Assembly (NCBI RefSeq): GCF_004798585.1
Contig: NZ_PPXQ01000019.1
Location: forward strand, 1 to 64,000
Origin: Massilia sp. Mn16-1_5
GTDB lineage: Bacteria; Pseudomonadota; Gammaproteobacteria; Burkholderiales; Burkholderiaceae_D
Reading direction: 5' to 3'
DNA: 64,000 bases
Notes under the pieces: generated by a model
The model's database searches: none
Told to the model about the DNA's origin: nothing
What the model saw: only the letters and a program-made list of their open reading frames with translations
Translations under genes and position numbers: made by a program
Shown here: one piece after another, positions 1 through 8,879 of the stretch
Position numbering within the stretch: the stretch's first letter is position 1
How the letters are laid out: every line of letters begins with the position of its first letter

Positions 1-1262
1 GCCGCGCCGCGCGCCTGGCCCTGGCCACGGCCGCCGCCTGGACGGCCGCCGCGGTTCGCATGACCCGGCGCGCCGCTGCGCAGCTGGATCGGCTGGGCCT
101 TGGCGGTCGGGTCCGGCTCGAAGCCCGGGATCACGTGACGCGGCAGCGTCTGCTTGATCAGCTTCTCGATGTCTTTCAGCATCTGGTGCTCGTCGACGCA
201 GACCAGCGAGACGGCTTCGCCCGTCGCGCCGGCGCGGCCGGTACGGCCGATGCGGTGCACGTAGTCTTCCGGCACGTTGGGCAGGTCGTAGTTGACCACG
301 TGCGGCAGCTGGTCGATGTCGATCCCGCGCGCGGCGATGTCGGTCGCCACCAGCACCTGCAGGCTGCCGTCCTTGAATTCGGCCAGCGCCTTGGTGCGCG
401 CGCTCTGGCTCTTGTTGCCGTGGATCGCCATGGCGCCGATGCCATCCTTGCCCAGCTGTTCGACGAGTTTATTCGCGCCGTGCTTGGTGCGGGTGAACAC
501 CAGCACTTGGCTCCAGTCGTTTTCCTTGATCAGGTGCGACAGCATCGGATGCTTCTTGTCGCGGTCGACCGGGTGGATCTTTTGGGCGATCACTTCCACG
601 GTCGAGTTGCGGCGCGCCACTTCGATCGAAGCCGGGTTGTTCAGCAGCTTGTCGGCCAGGGCCTTGATGTCGTCCGAGAAGGTCGCCGAGAACAGCAGGT
701 TCTGACGCTTCGGCGGCAGCAGGGCGAGCACTTTCTTGATGTCGTGGATGAAGCCCATGTCCAGCATGCGGTCGGCTTCGTCCAGCACCAGGATCTCGAT
801 CTTCGACAGGTCGACCGTGCCCTGGCCGGCGTGGTCGAGCAGGCGGCCCGGGGTGGCGACCAGGATGTCGACACCGTGTTTCAGCAGCTTGATCTGCGGG
901 TTGATGCCGACGCCGCCGAAGATCACCGCCGAATTCAGGTTGGTGTTCTTGCCGTACAGGCGCACGCTTTCCTCGACCTGGGCCGCCAGTTCGCGGGTCG
1001 GGGTCAGGACCAGGGCGCGCACGGCGCGTGGCGAAGTCTTGCTTTTCAGGGCCGCGCCAATGGCGTCGGTCGACAGGCGCTGCAGCAGGGGCAACGTGAA
1101 ACCGGCGGTCTTGCCGGTGCCGGTCTGGGCGCCGGCCAGCAGGTCGCCGCCGCCGAGCACGGCGGGAATCGCCTGGGCCTGGATCGGCGTCGGCGCGGTG
1201 TAGCCTTGTTCGGTCACGGCACGAACGATGGCATCGGACAAGCCGAGGGTAGCAAATGACAT
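1..1262 (-). CDS. rhlE: DEAD-box ATP-dependent RNA helicase, RhlE-like (3' end cut by window)
   Basis: ATP-driven unwinding of RNA duplexes, typically in ribosome assembly, cold adaptation or RNA decay. The start codon is at 1262 and the protein begins [10 protein letters not shown]. Seen in order: Q-motif followed by the Walker A AQTGTGKT near residue 46, DEAD at residues 161-164, SAT motif (LLFSATFSD), and motif [12 protein letters not shown]. The reading frame is still open at base 1 and is there reading a Gly/Arg-rich tail ([13 protein letters not shown]), typical of RhlE-type RNA-binding tails, so only the last residues and the stop are missing. A purine stretch AGAAGAA lies about 7 bases upstream of the start. 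RhlE is the best family fit, but other DEAD-box paralogues share these motifs and the symbol is given with moderate certainty. Confidence 0.9.
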   Translation of the reverse strand, partial: MSFATLGLSDAIVRAVTEQGYTAPTPIQAQAIPAVLGGGDLLAGAQTGTGKTAGFTLPLLQRLSTDAIGAALKSKTSPRAVRALVLTPTRELAAQVEESVRLYGKNTNLNSAVIFGGVGINPQIKLLKHGVDILVATPGRLLDHAGQGTVDLSKIEILVLDEADRMLDMGFIHDIKKVLALLPPKRQNLLFSATFSDDIKALADKLLNNPASIEVARRNSTVEVIAQKIHPVDRDKKHPMLSHLIKENDWSQVLVFTRTKHGANKLVEQLGKDGIGAMAIHGNKSQSARTKALAEFKDGSLQVLVATDIAARGIDIDQLPHVVNYDLPNVPEDYVHRIGRTGRAGATGEAVSLVCVDEHQMLKDIEKLIKQTLPRHVIPGFEPDPTAKAQPIQLRSGAPGHANRGGRPGGGRGQGQARGA

Positions 1263-1458
1263 TAGTAAATTCTTCTGGTGAGGTTGATTCCGCCGCCAGC
1301 GCAAGTGGCGCCAGGATCGGAAAGAATGCGCGGCCAGCGATGCGATGCCGGGCCGGAAGCGATTATAGAGATTTTGTTGCGCAGTGGAAATACTGGTGCG
1401 AGGGGGCCGCCGTGTGCACTGCGTCACGGCGGCAAGCAAGTCCGCTATTTTACGCTAG

Positions 1459-2247
1459 TTACGCGAACGGGACCATCAGCGGGATCATCTGTGCGAAGAC
1501 CTTCGGGCCGGCGGCGATGATGTCGCCCTTGTTCAGGTAGCTCGATTCGCCATTGAACTCGCCGACGATGCCGCCCGCTTCGGTTACCAGCAGGGAACCC
1601 GCGGCGATATCCCAGATCTTGAGGCCCTTTTCGAAGTAGGCGTCGACGCGGCCGGCGGCCACGTTGGCCAGTTCCAGCGCGGCCGAGCCGCTGCTGCGCA
1701 CGCCGTGGCAGCGCGAGGCAACGACTTCGTACATGCGCAGGTATTCGGCCAGCGCGCGTGGATCCGGACCGTGGCCGGCGGCGATCAGGGCCTTGCCGAT
1801 GCGGTCATGGTTGCGCACGCGAATACGCTTGTCGTTCAGGTAGGCGCCGGCGCCCTTGGTGGCGGTGAACAGGTCGTTGCGGACCGGGTCATAGATGACG
1901 GCCTGGGTGATCACGCCCTTGTGCTGCAGCGCGATCGAGATGCAGTAGTTGGGGTAGCCGTGCAGGAAGTTGGTGGTGCCGTCGATCGGGTCGATAATCC
2001 AGACATACTCGCTGTCGTCGTTCAGGTTGCGCGACGGGCCCGATTCTTCGCCCAGGATGGCGTGGTCGGGATAGGCTTTCAGCAGCGTTTCGACGATGGC
2101 CTGTTCCGATGCCTGGTCGACGTCGGTGACGAAATCGTTGTGTTGTTTTTCAGAGACCACGATGCGGTCGAGGTCAAACGAGGCGCGGTTGATGACGGTG
2201 GCGGCGCGGCGAGCGGCCTTGATCGCCGTGTTGAGCATTGGATGCAT
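1459..2247 (-). CDS. suhB: Inositol-1-monophosphatase SuhB
   Basis: Mg2+-dependent phosphatase of inositol-1-phosphate. In Proteobacteria SuhB also joins the ribosomal antitermination complex. The 262-residue product has the family metal-binding motifs [16 protein letters not shown] and a C-terminal [16 protein letters not shown] chose the ATG at 2247 (protein [14 protein letters not shown]); the upstream extension to 2289 is not family-like, and CAGGGA sits about 10 bases before this ATG. It is divergent from trmJ, a pairing also seen in E. coli. Function assignment is secure; the ribosomal role is family knowledge only. Confidence 0.96.
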   Translation of the reverse strand: MHPMLNTAIKAARRAATVINRASFDLDRIVVSEKQHNDFVTDVDQASEQAIVETLLKAYPDHAILGEESGPSRNLNDDSEYVWIIDPIDGTTNFLHGYPNYCISIALQHKGVITQAVIYDPVRNDLFTATKGAGAYLNDKRIRVRNHDRIGKALIAAGHGPDPRALAEYLRMYEVVASRCHGVRSSGSAALELANVAAGRVDAYFEKGLKIWDIAAGSLLVTEAGGIVGEFNGESSYLNKGDIIAAGPKVFAQMIPLMVPFA

Positions 2248-2413
2248 TGTGCTTTTTCCCTGAAAAAAACGCTGACGCCCACGGGGCACGTAGCGCCATG
2301 GACGGTCGAGTATGAGTTGAATTAAAGAGCAAAGCGGCGAAGAACCCGTTAAAATTCCGGCCCTTGATGCCAGAACTTCAATTGCTCGTCGCCGCGCGAT
2401 AGCGCTATTTTAA

Positions 2414-3163
2414 ATGAACCTGCCAGAATCCGACACGTCTCTTTTCACCCGTCTTCGTTTCGTGCTCGTCGAAACCAGCCGCGCCGGCAATGTCGGCTCG
2501 GTTGCGCGCGCCATGAAGACCATGGGTTTCACGGAACTCGTGCTCGTTTCGCCACGCTGCGCCGACCCCCTGAACGACCCGGAAGCGGTCGCCTTCGCCA
2601 GCGGCGCGCTCGATGTCCTGCAGAACGCGCGCATCGTCGGCAGCATGGCCGAAGCTTTAGAGGGCTGCAATTTCGCCGCCGCCGTCTCGGCGCGCCTGCG
2701 CGAATTCTCGCCGCCGGTCTGGACGCCACGCGCCTTTGCCGGTCACGCAGCAAGCCAGGGCGAGGTCAAGGCCGCGCTCATCCTCGGCAACGAGCGGGTC
2801 GGGCTGCCGAACGAGATCGTCGAGAAGTGCAATGTGCTGATCAACATCCCCGCCAATCCCTCGTATTCGTCGCTCAACTTGTCGCAGGCGGCGCAGGTGC
2901 TGGCTTACGAGTGCCGGATGGCCGCGATCGGCGACGAATTGCCTGCCACTCCGGTCGGCTTCCAGGGCGACGCCGCCAGCGTGACCCAGATCGAAGGGAT
3001 GTATGCGCACCTGGAAGAGGCGCTTGTTTCCATTGGCTTCCTCAATGCGGATAATCCGAAGAAGCTGATGCCGCGATTGAAGCGGCTGTTTTCAAGGACG
3101 CAGCTGGAGACGGAAGAGGTGAATATTCTGCGCGGAATTGCAAGGCAGATCCTGAAGCGCTGA
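2414..3163 (+). CDS. trmJ: tRNA (cytidine/uridine-32-2'-O)-methyltransferase TrmJ
   Basis: SPOUT-class methyltransferase that uses SAM to methylate the 2'-O of position 32 in tRNA anticodon loops. The 249-residue length matches the family (E. coli about 246). Seen: N-terminal NVGSVARAMKTMGF, the central LILGNERVGLPNEI, and the knot motif INIPANPSYSSLNLSQA used for SAM binding. The C-terminal helical region ends RGIARQILKR, as in TrmJ. The gene is divergent from suhB with 166 bases between the starts. Confidence 0.95.
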   Translation: MNLPESDTSLFTRLRFVLVETSRAGNVGSVARAMKTMGFTELVLVSPRCADPLNDPEAVAFASGALDVLQNARIVGSMAEALEGCNFAAAVSARLREFSPPVWTPRAFAGHAASQGEVKAALILGNERVGLPNEIVEKCNVLINIPANPSYSSLNLSQAAQVLAYECRMAAIGDELPATPVGFQGDAASVTQIEGMYAHLEEALVSIGFLNADNPKKLMPRLKRLFSRTQLETEEVNILRGIARQILKR

Positions 3164-3166
3164 AGA

Positions 3167-4075
3167 TCAGGTCCCCAGCGCAATCACTTCATCGCCCGCC
3201 ATCGCCCGGCACTCCGCCCCCAGCGGTTCCCACCCGCGCCGCACGACGATCCGCTCGCTGTCGTGGCACACCTGCACCCGCTGCGCTCCCGGCGAGCGCC
3301 GCTGGATAAAGGCCTCGAGCGAGGCCGGCACGCTGACCTGCAGCGCCAGCGCATAGACATCGTCGATCGGATGGTCGTCCACGTGCACCAGCGGCACGAA
3401 CTGGCCGGCGAACATCATCGCGTGCGAGGGCACTTTCACCGGGCCGGCGGCATAGCCCTGGTCACGCAGCCAGGCCTGGGCCTGCTCGCGTGGCGCACCC
3501 GTCGTGTCGAGATGGCCCCAGGCGCCGGCCAGCAGTTCGGCGATCCACTGGTTGCAGTTCTGGTAGCGCGTGCCGAAGGCGTAGGCATTCGCGCTGTACT
3601 GGCCGGCCAGCAGGGACAGGGCGAGAGGCTTGTCGAGCGCCGCGCGTTCCAGCGGCGCCGCGTCCTCGACGGGCAGGAAGACCAGCGACATGTGGCCGTT
3701 GGTGGGTGCCTCGGCGCCGAGCGCGAAGCCGGCGATGCCCTGGTCGAACAGGCGCGGGCGCGATTCGTCGCAGGCGTAGTACAGCTGGCGCACGGCCCAG
3801 GGACCGGCGGGATTGTCCTTCAGGGCGATGGCGGCGTGCGAGTACAAGAGACCGAAGCGGCTCAGATCCAGTCCGGCGCGCGAGACCAGGGCGACCTTGC
3901 CGCCGGAGCGCTCGAGTTCACGCTTGACCACACCGGCGAAGCGCAGCACGCGGTCCTGGTCGGCGGCGCTGATTTCCTTCGTGCGCTCGCAGAACGTGGG
4001 GATGCCGGCCCAGGCGCTGCCCCCTAGACAGAAGGCCAGCGCGGCCAGCAGGGGCCGCAGTGGCAAACGACCCAT
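3167..4075 (-). CDS. DUF2145 family exported protein
   Basis: Function unknown. The 302-residue protein starts with a signal peptide (hydrophobic core around residues 8-20, cleavage likely after SAWA). The body matches what I know of DUF2145: FCERTKEIS near the N-terminus, LLYSHAAIALK, and a central Cys-Asn-Gln segment. A conserved His in YSHA and a later Cys could suggest a cysteine-peptidase-like fold, but that is speculation. Its ATG overlaps the stop of the upstream gene by one base (TGATG), so the two are translationally coupled. Confidence 0.78.
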   Translation of the reverse strand: MGRLPLRPLLAALAFCLGGSAWAGIPTFCERTKEISAADQDRVLRFAGVVKRELERSGGKVALVSRAGLDLSRFGLLYSHAAIALKDNPAGPWAVRQLYYACDESRPRLFDQGIAGFALGAEAPTNGHMSLVFLPVEDAAPLERAALDKPLALSLLAGQYSANAYAFGTRYQNCNQWIAELLAGAWGHLDTTGAPREQAQAWLRDQGYAAGPVKVPSHAMMFAGQFVPLVHVDDHPIDDVYALALQVSVPASLEAFIQRRSPGAQRVQVCHDSERIVVRRGWEPLGAECRAMAGDEVIALGT

Positions 4076-4542
4076 CAGATCGCGACTTTGTGCGAGCCGA
4101 GCTCGCGGTACCAGTTGTCTTCGAGCGCCAGGAAGAAGGCACGCTTGTCGTCCGCGTGGGCGAACTCGTAGCCGTATTCGCGTGCGTTCACCTGCACCAG
4201 TTCGCCCTTGGCGACGGCGCGCTGCGCCAGGGCGCGGTTCGGCACGTCGAGGGTGAATTCACGCGTTGCGCCGGGCGCTGCCGCGTGCAGGGTCATGCGC
4301 GTCGTGTTCGGCTTGCCGGGAGCGGCGGCGACGTCGATCACGCGGTATTCGCCCGCGGCCACGCGGCGGTCGTCGCCCGAGCTGTTACTGGACGAGCCGA
4401 TCGAATCGGAGACGCTGCCCGAGGAGGCCGAACCCGCGCTGGACGCGGAGGAAGCGGCGGTGCTGGCGGCGTGGACGGGCAGGGCGCAGGCGGTGGCGAA
4501 CAGGGCCAGGGTCGCGGCGCGAGAGAGGGTGCTGAATTTCAT
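4075..4542 (-). CDS. Small exported protein, function unknown, coupled to DUF2145 gene
   Basis: 155 residues with a clear signal peptide (MKFSTLSRAATLALFATACALPVHA). The mature N-terminus is a low-complexity Ser/Ala/Gly linker (residues about 26-60). It is followed by a compact domain with REFTLDVPNRALAQRAVAKGE and a C-terminus ending RELGSHKVAI. The one-base TGATG overlap with the DUF2145 gene indicates a two-gene operon and a shared envelope role. I do not recognise the family. Confidence 0.7.
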   Translation of the reverse strand: MKFSTLSRAATLALFATACALPVHAASTAASSASSAGSASSGSVSDSIGSSSNSSGDDRRVAAGEYRVIDVAAAPGKPNTTRMTLHAAAPGATREFTLDVPNRALAQRAVAKGELVQVNAREYGYEFAHADDKRAFFLALEDNWYRELGSHKVAI

Positions 4543-4640
4543 GAAACGCTTTCGTAGTCGAGCTGAATGGCGCTATGGTACAAGGCGAGGAGAGTGCTGA
4601 GAAGGCTCGTTACAAGCTGTATCCAGTGTCCGTAGCAGTA

Positions 4641-4688
4641 TGCAAACAAAATTTGCATGGGGAGCCCTGGGTGCAAAGCATATTTGCA
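4641..4688. promoter_or_regulatory. Pair of identical-format palindromes (TGCAAA-N5-TTTGCA), probable operator
   Basis: Two inverted repeats, at 4641-4657 and 4672-4688, each TGCAAA-N5-TTTGCA with perfect 6-bp arms. Their centres are 31 bp apart, about three helical turns, which suits two dimers binding the same DNA face. They lie 92-139 bases before the Tat-protein start at 4780 and about 100-145 bases from the divergent gene starting at 4542, so either promoter could be the target. The cognate regulator is not identifiable from sequence. Confidence 0.55.
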
Positions 4689-4779
4689 TACACGCCCGCT
4701 GTGCCATATCTCGACGATTCCCTCTAATTCCCAGTGCAGCGCCTGGCGTACACTACGAAAAAAACAACAGGGATGTCAG

Positions 4780-5301
4780 ATGGAGACCAAGCGCAGATCC
4801 TTTTTGAAGGCCGGTGCCCTCGGGGCGCTGGTGCTGGCCGCGGGCGGCGGCATCTACCGTGCCGTGCACACGCCGCGTCCCCAGCGCTTCGTGCTCGACG
4901 GCGAAGCGCGCGCGGCGCTCGGGGCCATCGTCCCGGCGATGCTGGCTGGCGCCCTGCCCACCGAGGCGGCCGAGCGCAAGGCGGCCATCGACAACACCAT
5001 CGCCGGCGTGCACACCGCGATTTCGAACCTGCCGCTGCCCGTGCAGAAGGAAGTGCAGGACCTGTTCGGCCTGCTGGCCCTGGCGCCGGCGCGGCGCCTG
5101 CTGACAGGCGTCTCTAACGGCTGGGAGCAGGCCGACCCGCGGGAAGTGAGCGCCTTCCTGCAGGACTGGCGCCTGCACCGCTTCTCCCTGCTGCGCACGG
5201 CCTACGGCGCGCTGCACGACCTGTCGCTCGGCGCCTGGTATGCGCAACCGGCCAGCTGGGCCGCGATCGGCTATCCCGGCCCGATGAAGGAGCTGTCCTG
5301 A
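4780..5301 (+). CDS. Tat-exported small subunit of GMC dehydrogenase (gluconate 2-dehydrogenase subunit 3-like)
   Basis: Probable partner or chaperone subunit exported with the downstream flavoprotein. The 173-residue protein begins METKRRSFLKAGALG, a twin-arginine signal (RRSFLK) followed by a hydrophobic stretch, so export of a folded complex is expected. The remainder is helical with no visible cofactor motif, like the gamma subunit of membrane gluconate dehydrogenases. An upstream in-frame extension to 4657 is rejected because the Tat motif must be N-terminal and AGGGATG precedes this ATG. One base separates its stop from the GMC start. Confidence 0.75.
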   Translation: METKRRSFLKAGALGALVLAAGGGIYRAVHTPRPQRFVLDGEARAALGAIVPAMLAGALPTEAAERKAAIDNTIAGVHTAISNLPLPVQKEVQDLFGLLALAPARRLLTGVSNGWEQADPREVSAFLQDWRLHRFSLLRTAYGALHDLSLGAWYAQPASWAAIGYPGPMKELS

Positions 5302-5302
5302 C

Positions 5303-6949
5303 ATGAGCGAACCAATCATTCCTGATCCGATCCGCGCCGGCCAGGCGCGCGGCTGGAAGATCTTCGATGCGGCTCGCCTCGACTCCGACCGTACGATGAG
5401 CGCAGACGTCGTCATCGTCGGCAGCGGCGCCGGCGGTGGCGTGACGGCCGAGATCCTGGCGCTGGCCGGCCTCTCGGTCCTGATCGTGGAAGAGGGCGCG
5501 CTGCGCTCTTCCTCCGACTTCAAGATGCGCGAGGCCGACGCCTATCCGGCGCTGTACCAGGAGTCGGCCGCGCGCCAGACCCTCGACAAGGGCATCAAGA
5601 TCCTGCAGGGCCGCACCGTCGGCGGCTCGACCACCGTGAACTGGACTTCGAGTTTCCGCACGCCGGCGCCCACGCTCGACTACTGGCGCGGCGAATTCGG
5701 CCTCATGGACTACGACAGCGAGACGCTGGCGCCCTGGTTCGCGATGATGGAAGCGCGCCTGAACGTGAGCGACTGGCATGCGCCGCCCAACGAGAACAAC
5801 GACCTGCTGCGGCGCGGCCTGGACAAGCTCGGCATCAAGGCCGGCACCATCCGCCGCAACGTCAACGGCTGCTGGAACCTCGGCTACTGCGGCATGGGCT
5901 GCCCGACCAATGCCAAACAGTCGATGCTGGTGACGACGATTCCGTCGGCCCTCGAGCATGGCGCGACCCTGGTCACGCGTGCCCGTGCCGAACGCTTCGT
6001 GCTGCGCGGCGAGCAGGTGGACGAGCTGCTGTGCAGCGCACTGGGCGAGGATGGCGTGGCGCCGACCGGGCGCCTGCTGCGCTTGCGCGCGAAGCACTTC
6101 GTCGTCGCCGGCGGCGCGATCAATTCGCCGGCGCTGCTGCTGCGCTCGGGCGCGCCCGATCCCGACAAGCTGCTGGGCAAGCGCACCTTCCTGCATCCGA
6201 CCCTGATCTCGGCCGGCATCTTCCCGCAGCGCGTCGACGCCTGGGCGGGCGCGCCGCAGACCATCTACTCCGACCACTTCCTGCACACGGGCGCGATCGA
6301 CGGTCCGATCGGCTACAAGCTGGAAGCGCCGCCGCTGCATCCGGTGCTGCTGTCGACGACCCTGAACGGTTTCGGCGCCGGCCATGCCGCCCTGATGCGG
6401 CAGTTCCCGCACATGCAGGGCATGCTGGCCCTGCTGCGCGACGGCTTTCATCCCGCCTCGAGCGGCGGCGCCGTGCAGCTGAGGGATGGCGCCGGGGTAC
6501 TCGACTATCCACTGAACGACTTCCTGTGGGACGGCGCCCGACGTGCCCTCCTGAGCATGGCCGAGATCCAGTTCGCGGCCGGCGCGCGCTCCGTGCAGCC
6601 GGCGCACGAGACGGCACGTTCCTACACCAGCTGGGACGAAGCGAAGCGCGAGATCGCGGCCCTGCCGCAGCAGCTGCACATGACCCGCGTCGCCTCGGCG
6701 CACGTGATGGGAGGCTGCACCATGGCGGGCGACGCGCGGCGCGGCGTGACGACACCGAGCGGGCGCTATCGGGGCTTGAACAACCTGTCGGTGCACGACG
6801 GCTCGCTGTTCCCGACCTCGATCGGGGCCAATCCGCAGCTGTCGATTTACGGCATCACGGCGCGCCTGGCGAGCGGCCTGGCGCAAGACCTGACCGGCAA
6901 GCCGGCGCCGCGGGTTTCCGCTCCAGCTACAACTGCGGCCGCGGCATGA
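5303..6949 (+). CDS. GMC family FAD-dependent oxidoreductase
   Basis: Oxidises an alcohol or sugar hydroxyl using FAD. The 548-residue protein has the Rossmann FAD motif VVIVGSGAGGG near residues 34-44, the GMC signature GRTVGGSTTVNW, and a C-terminal GMC domain with VMGGCTMAG and GANPQLSIYG. A Cys-rich stretch (CWNLGYCGMGCPTNAKQS, near residues 190-210) resembles long-chain alcohol dehydrogenase-type GMC enzymes. No signal peptide of its own is seen; with the Tat partner 1 base upstream it would be exported by hitch-hiking. It overlaps the next gene by ATGA. The substrate cannot be told from sequence. Confidence 0.88.
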   Translation: MSEPIIPDPIRAGQARGWKIFDAARLDSDRTMSADVVIVGSGAGGGVTAEILALAGLSVLIVEEGALRSSSDFKMREADAYPALYQESAARQTLDKGIKILQGRTVGGSTTVNWTSSFRTPAPTLDYWRGEFGLMDYDSETLAPWFAMMEARLNVSDWHAPPNENNDLLRRGLDKLGIKAGTIRRNVNGCWNLGYCGMGCPTNAKQSMLVTTIPSALEHGATLVTRARAERFVLRGEQVDELLCSALGEDGVAPTGRLLRLRAKHFVVAGGAINSPALLLRSGAPDPDKLLGKRTFLHPTLISAGIFPQRVDAWAGAPQTIYSDHFLHTGAIDGPIGYKLEAPPLHPVLLSTTLNGFGAGHAALMRQFPHMQGMLALLRDGFHPASSGGAVQLRDGAGVLDYPLNDFLWDGARRALLSMAEIQFAAGARSVQPAHETARSYTSWDEAKREIAALPQQLHMTRVASAHVMGGCTMAGDARRGVTTPSGRYRGLNNLSVHDGSLFPTSIGANPQLSIYGITARLASGLAQDLTGKPAPRVSAPATTAAAA

Positions 6950-8250
6950 GTGCGCGCCGCATGCTGCGCTGGCTGCTGGTGGTGCAGGCCTGCGCCGCCG
7001 TCGCCATCGCGCTCGCATGCCGCTACTGGCTCGGGTTTGCTCCCTGGGCGGCGCTCGCTTGCGGCCTGGGCGCCGTGCTGCTGGTGCGCCTGGTAATCAA
7101 TATGAACAATTTTGTTCTCAGCGCCTGCTATGCCAGCCCGACGCCGCGCGAATACCGCCTCGGCGCGGGCGCGCGCCTGCGCCTGCTGGGCGAGGAATTC
7201 GTCTCCAGCATGCTGCACAGCTCCTGGCACATGCCGCGGGCAAGCGGCTGCCGCCGCATCCATCCGGGATCGCGCGCCGTGCCCGTGCTGCTGGTGCACG
7301 GCTACGGCTGCAACAGCGGCTACTGGCGTTACCTGATGCCGCGCCTGGACGCGCGGCGCATCAGCCATGCCGGCATCGACCTGGAACCGATGGGCGGCGC
7401 GATCGACGACTACGTGCCGCTGCTCGAGCGCGCGGTGAACGAGCTGTGCGCGGCGACGGGCGCGCCGCGCGTCGCGATCGTCGCCCACAGCATGGGCGGC
7501 CTGGTGGCGCGCGCCTGGATGCGCGTCCACGGCAGCGCGCGCGTCGCACGCGTCATCACGCTCGGCACGCCGCACCACGGCACCGCGCTTGCCAACTTCG
7601 GGCCAGGGGCCAATGCGGCCCAGATGCGGCGTTCGCGCGGAGAGGCCAGCGACTGGCTGCGCGCGCTGGCCGCCAGCGAAGACGCGGCCCGGCGCGCCCT
7701 GGTTACCTCGATCTTCAGCCACCACGACAACATCGTCGCGCCGCAGACCTCGAGCGTCCTGGCCGGCGCGCGCAATATCGCGCTGGGCGGCATCGGCCAC
7801 GTGGCACTGGGCTGCAACGGGCGCGTGCTGGACACCGTGATGGCGGAGCTGGAAGCACTGCCGGCGGCAGAGCCTGCGCTGCTGCTGGTCGACGACGACG
7901 CCTTCATGCTGGAGCTGCTGCGCGACAGCGTCGAAGGGCAGGGCTGGCGCGTGCTGACGGCCGCATCGGGCGAAGAAGCGCTCGCGCTACTGGCAAATGA
8001 GCCGGTCGCGGCGATCGTCAGCGACCACCTGATGCCCGGCATGAGCGGCGCGCAGCTGCTGGCCGAGGCGCGGCGCCTGGCGCCCGCGAGCTTCCGGATA
8101 CTGCTGTCCGGTTCGCCGGACGAGGCGGCGATTACGGCGGCGCTGGCCTGCGGCGACGCGGACCGCTTCCTGACCAAGCCCTGGCGCGCCGAAGCCTTGC
8201 TGGCGCTGCTGCGGGAAGGATTTGCCACACAGGATGGGCGCGGCGTTTAG
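6946..8250 (+). CDS. Membrane-anchored alpha/beta hydrolase (lipase-like) fused to a receiver domain
   Basis: 434 residues. Two N-terminal hydrophobic helices (about 7-25 and 31-50) precede an alpha/beta-hydrolase domain (about 110-300): oxyanion HG at 118-119, nucleophile Ser182 in HSMGG, GTPHHG at 207-212, Asp261 in HHDNIVAP and His285 in GIGHVA, a complete lipase triad. From residue 311 a CheY-like receiver follows: acidic DDD 316-318, phosphoacceptor Asp360 in SDHLMPG and Lys411 in TKPW. All key residues of both domains are intact. Translation is coupled by ATGA to the GMC gene. Inference: phosphorylation of the receiver gates a cytoplasmic hydrolase. No adjacent kinase is present. Substrate unknown; lipid, ester or polyhydroxyalkanoate are possible. 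Confidence 0.85.
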   Translation: MSARRMLRWLLVVQACAAVAIALACRYWLGFAPWAALACGLGAVLLVRLVINMNNFVLSACYASPTPREYRLGAGARLRLLGEEFVSSMLHSSWHMPRASGCRRIHPGSRAVPVLLVHGYGCNSGYWRYLMPRLDARRISHAGIDLEPMGGAIDDYVPLLERAVNELCAATGAPRVAIVAHSMGGLVARAWMRVHGSARVARVITLGTPHHGTALANFGPGANAAQMRRSRGEASDWLRALAASEDAARRALVTSIFSHHDNIVAPQTSSVLAGARNIALGGIGHVALGCNGRVLDTVMAELEALPAAEPALLLVDDDAFMLELLRDSVEGQGWRVLTAASGEEALALLANEPVAAIVSDHLMPGMSGAQLLAEARRLAPASFRILLSGSPDEAAITAALACGDADRFLTKPWRAEALLALLREGFATQDGRGV

Positions 8251-8316
8251 AATGCGGTTTCTAGCGTGCGGGCCTGGAACGGCTGCGAGACGAGAGGCAA
8301 GCGGAACGAGGAAGCG

Positions 8317-8805
8317 ATGACAAAAAATATCAAGGAACTCGAGCAGGAAGAGGAAGAGCTGTCGCAAGCCGTGCGCAGCTCGGCCCAGCAGATCTGGCAG
8401 GCGGGCCTGGGCGCCTTTGCGAAAGCCCAGCAGGAAGGCGGCCGTGAATTCACGCGCCTGGTGCGCGACGGCAGCGAGCTGCAAAAGCGCGCGCGCCAGG
8501 TCGAGGACGCGACCGACACCGTGGCGCGCAAGGCCGAGCGTTCCAGCCGCCGCGCATCGGGCACCTGGGGCAAGCTGGAGCAGGTGTTCGAGGAGCGCGT
8601 CGCGCGCGCCCTGGCCACCATCGGCGTGCCGGCGCGCAGCGAGATGGAGGCGCTGAACCACCGCATCGACGAACTCGAACGCATGCTGGCCGAACTGGCG
8701 GGCGAGCACCGGCGCCAAGCGGCGCAGAAGAAGCCTGCCGCCAAGGCCGCCACGAAGAAGCCCGCCGCGAAGCGAACGGCCGCCAAACGCGGCGCCGCCG
8801 AATAA
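8317..8805 (+). CDS. Phasin-family polyhydroxyalkanoate granule protein with histone-like tail
   Basis: 162 residues, PhaI/PhaF-like granule-associated protein. Residues about 10-130 are amphipathic helix and coiled coil (HRIDELERMLAELAGE at the end). Residues 136-162 are a Lys/Ala/Pro-rich, histone H1-like tail (KKPAAKAATKKPAAK), which in PhaF binds the nucleoid and helps distribute granules. I chose the ATG at 8317 (MTKNIKELEQ) because the family starts there; upstream in-frame sequence to 8266 is not family-like. It follows the hydrolase-receiver gene by 66 bases. Confidence 0.85.
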   Translation: MTKNIKELEQEEEELSQAVRSSAQQIWQAGLGAFAKAQQEGGREFTRLVRDGSELQKRARQVEDATDTVARKAERSSRRASGTWGKLEQVFEERVARALATIGVPARSEMEALNHRIDELERMLAELAGEHRRQAAQKKPAAKAATKKPAAKRTAAKRGAAE

Positions 8806-8879
8806 GCGGCCAGTCCGCACTGCCGCCCGCAAGCGGTTCAATGATATGCTTGCGCGTGACACCAAACAGACAAGCACCC

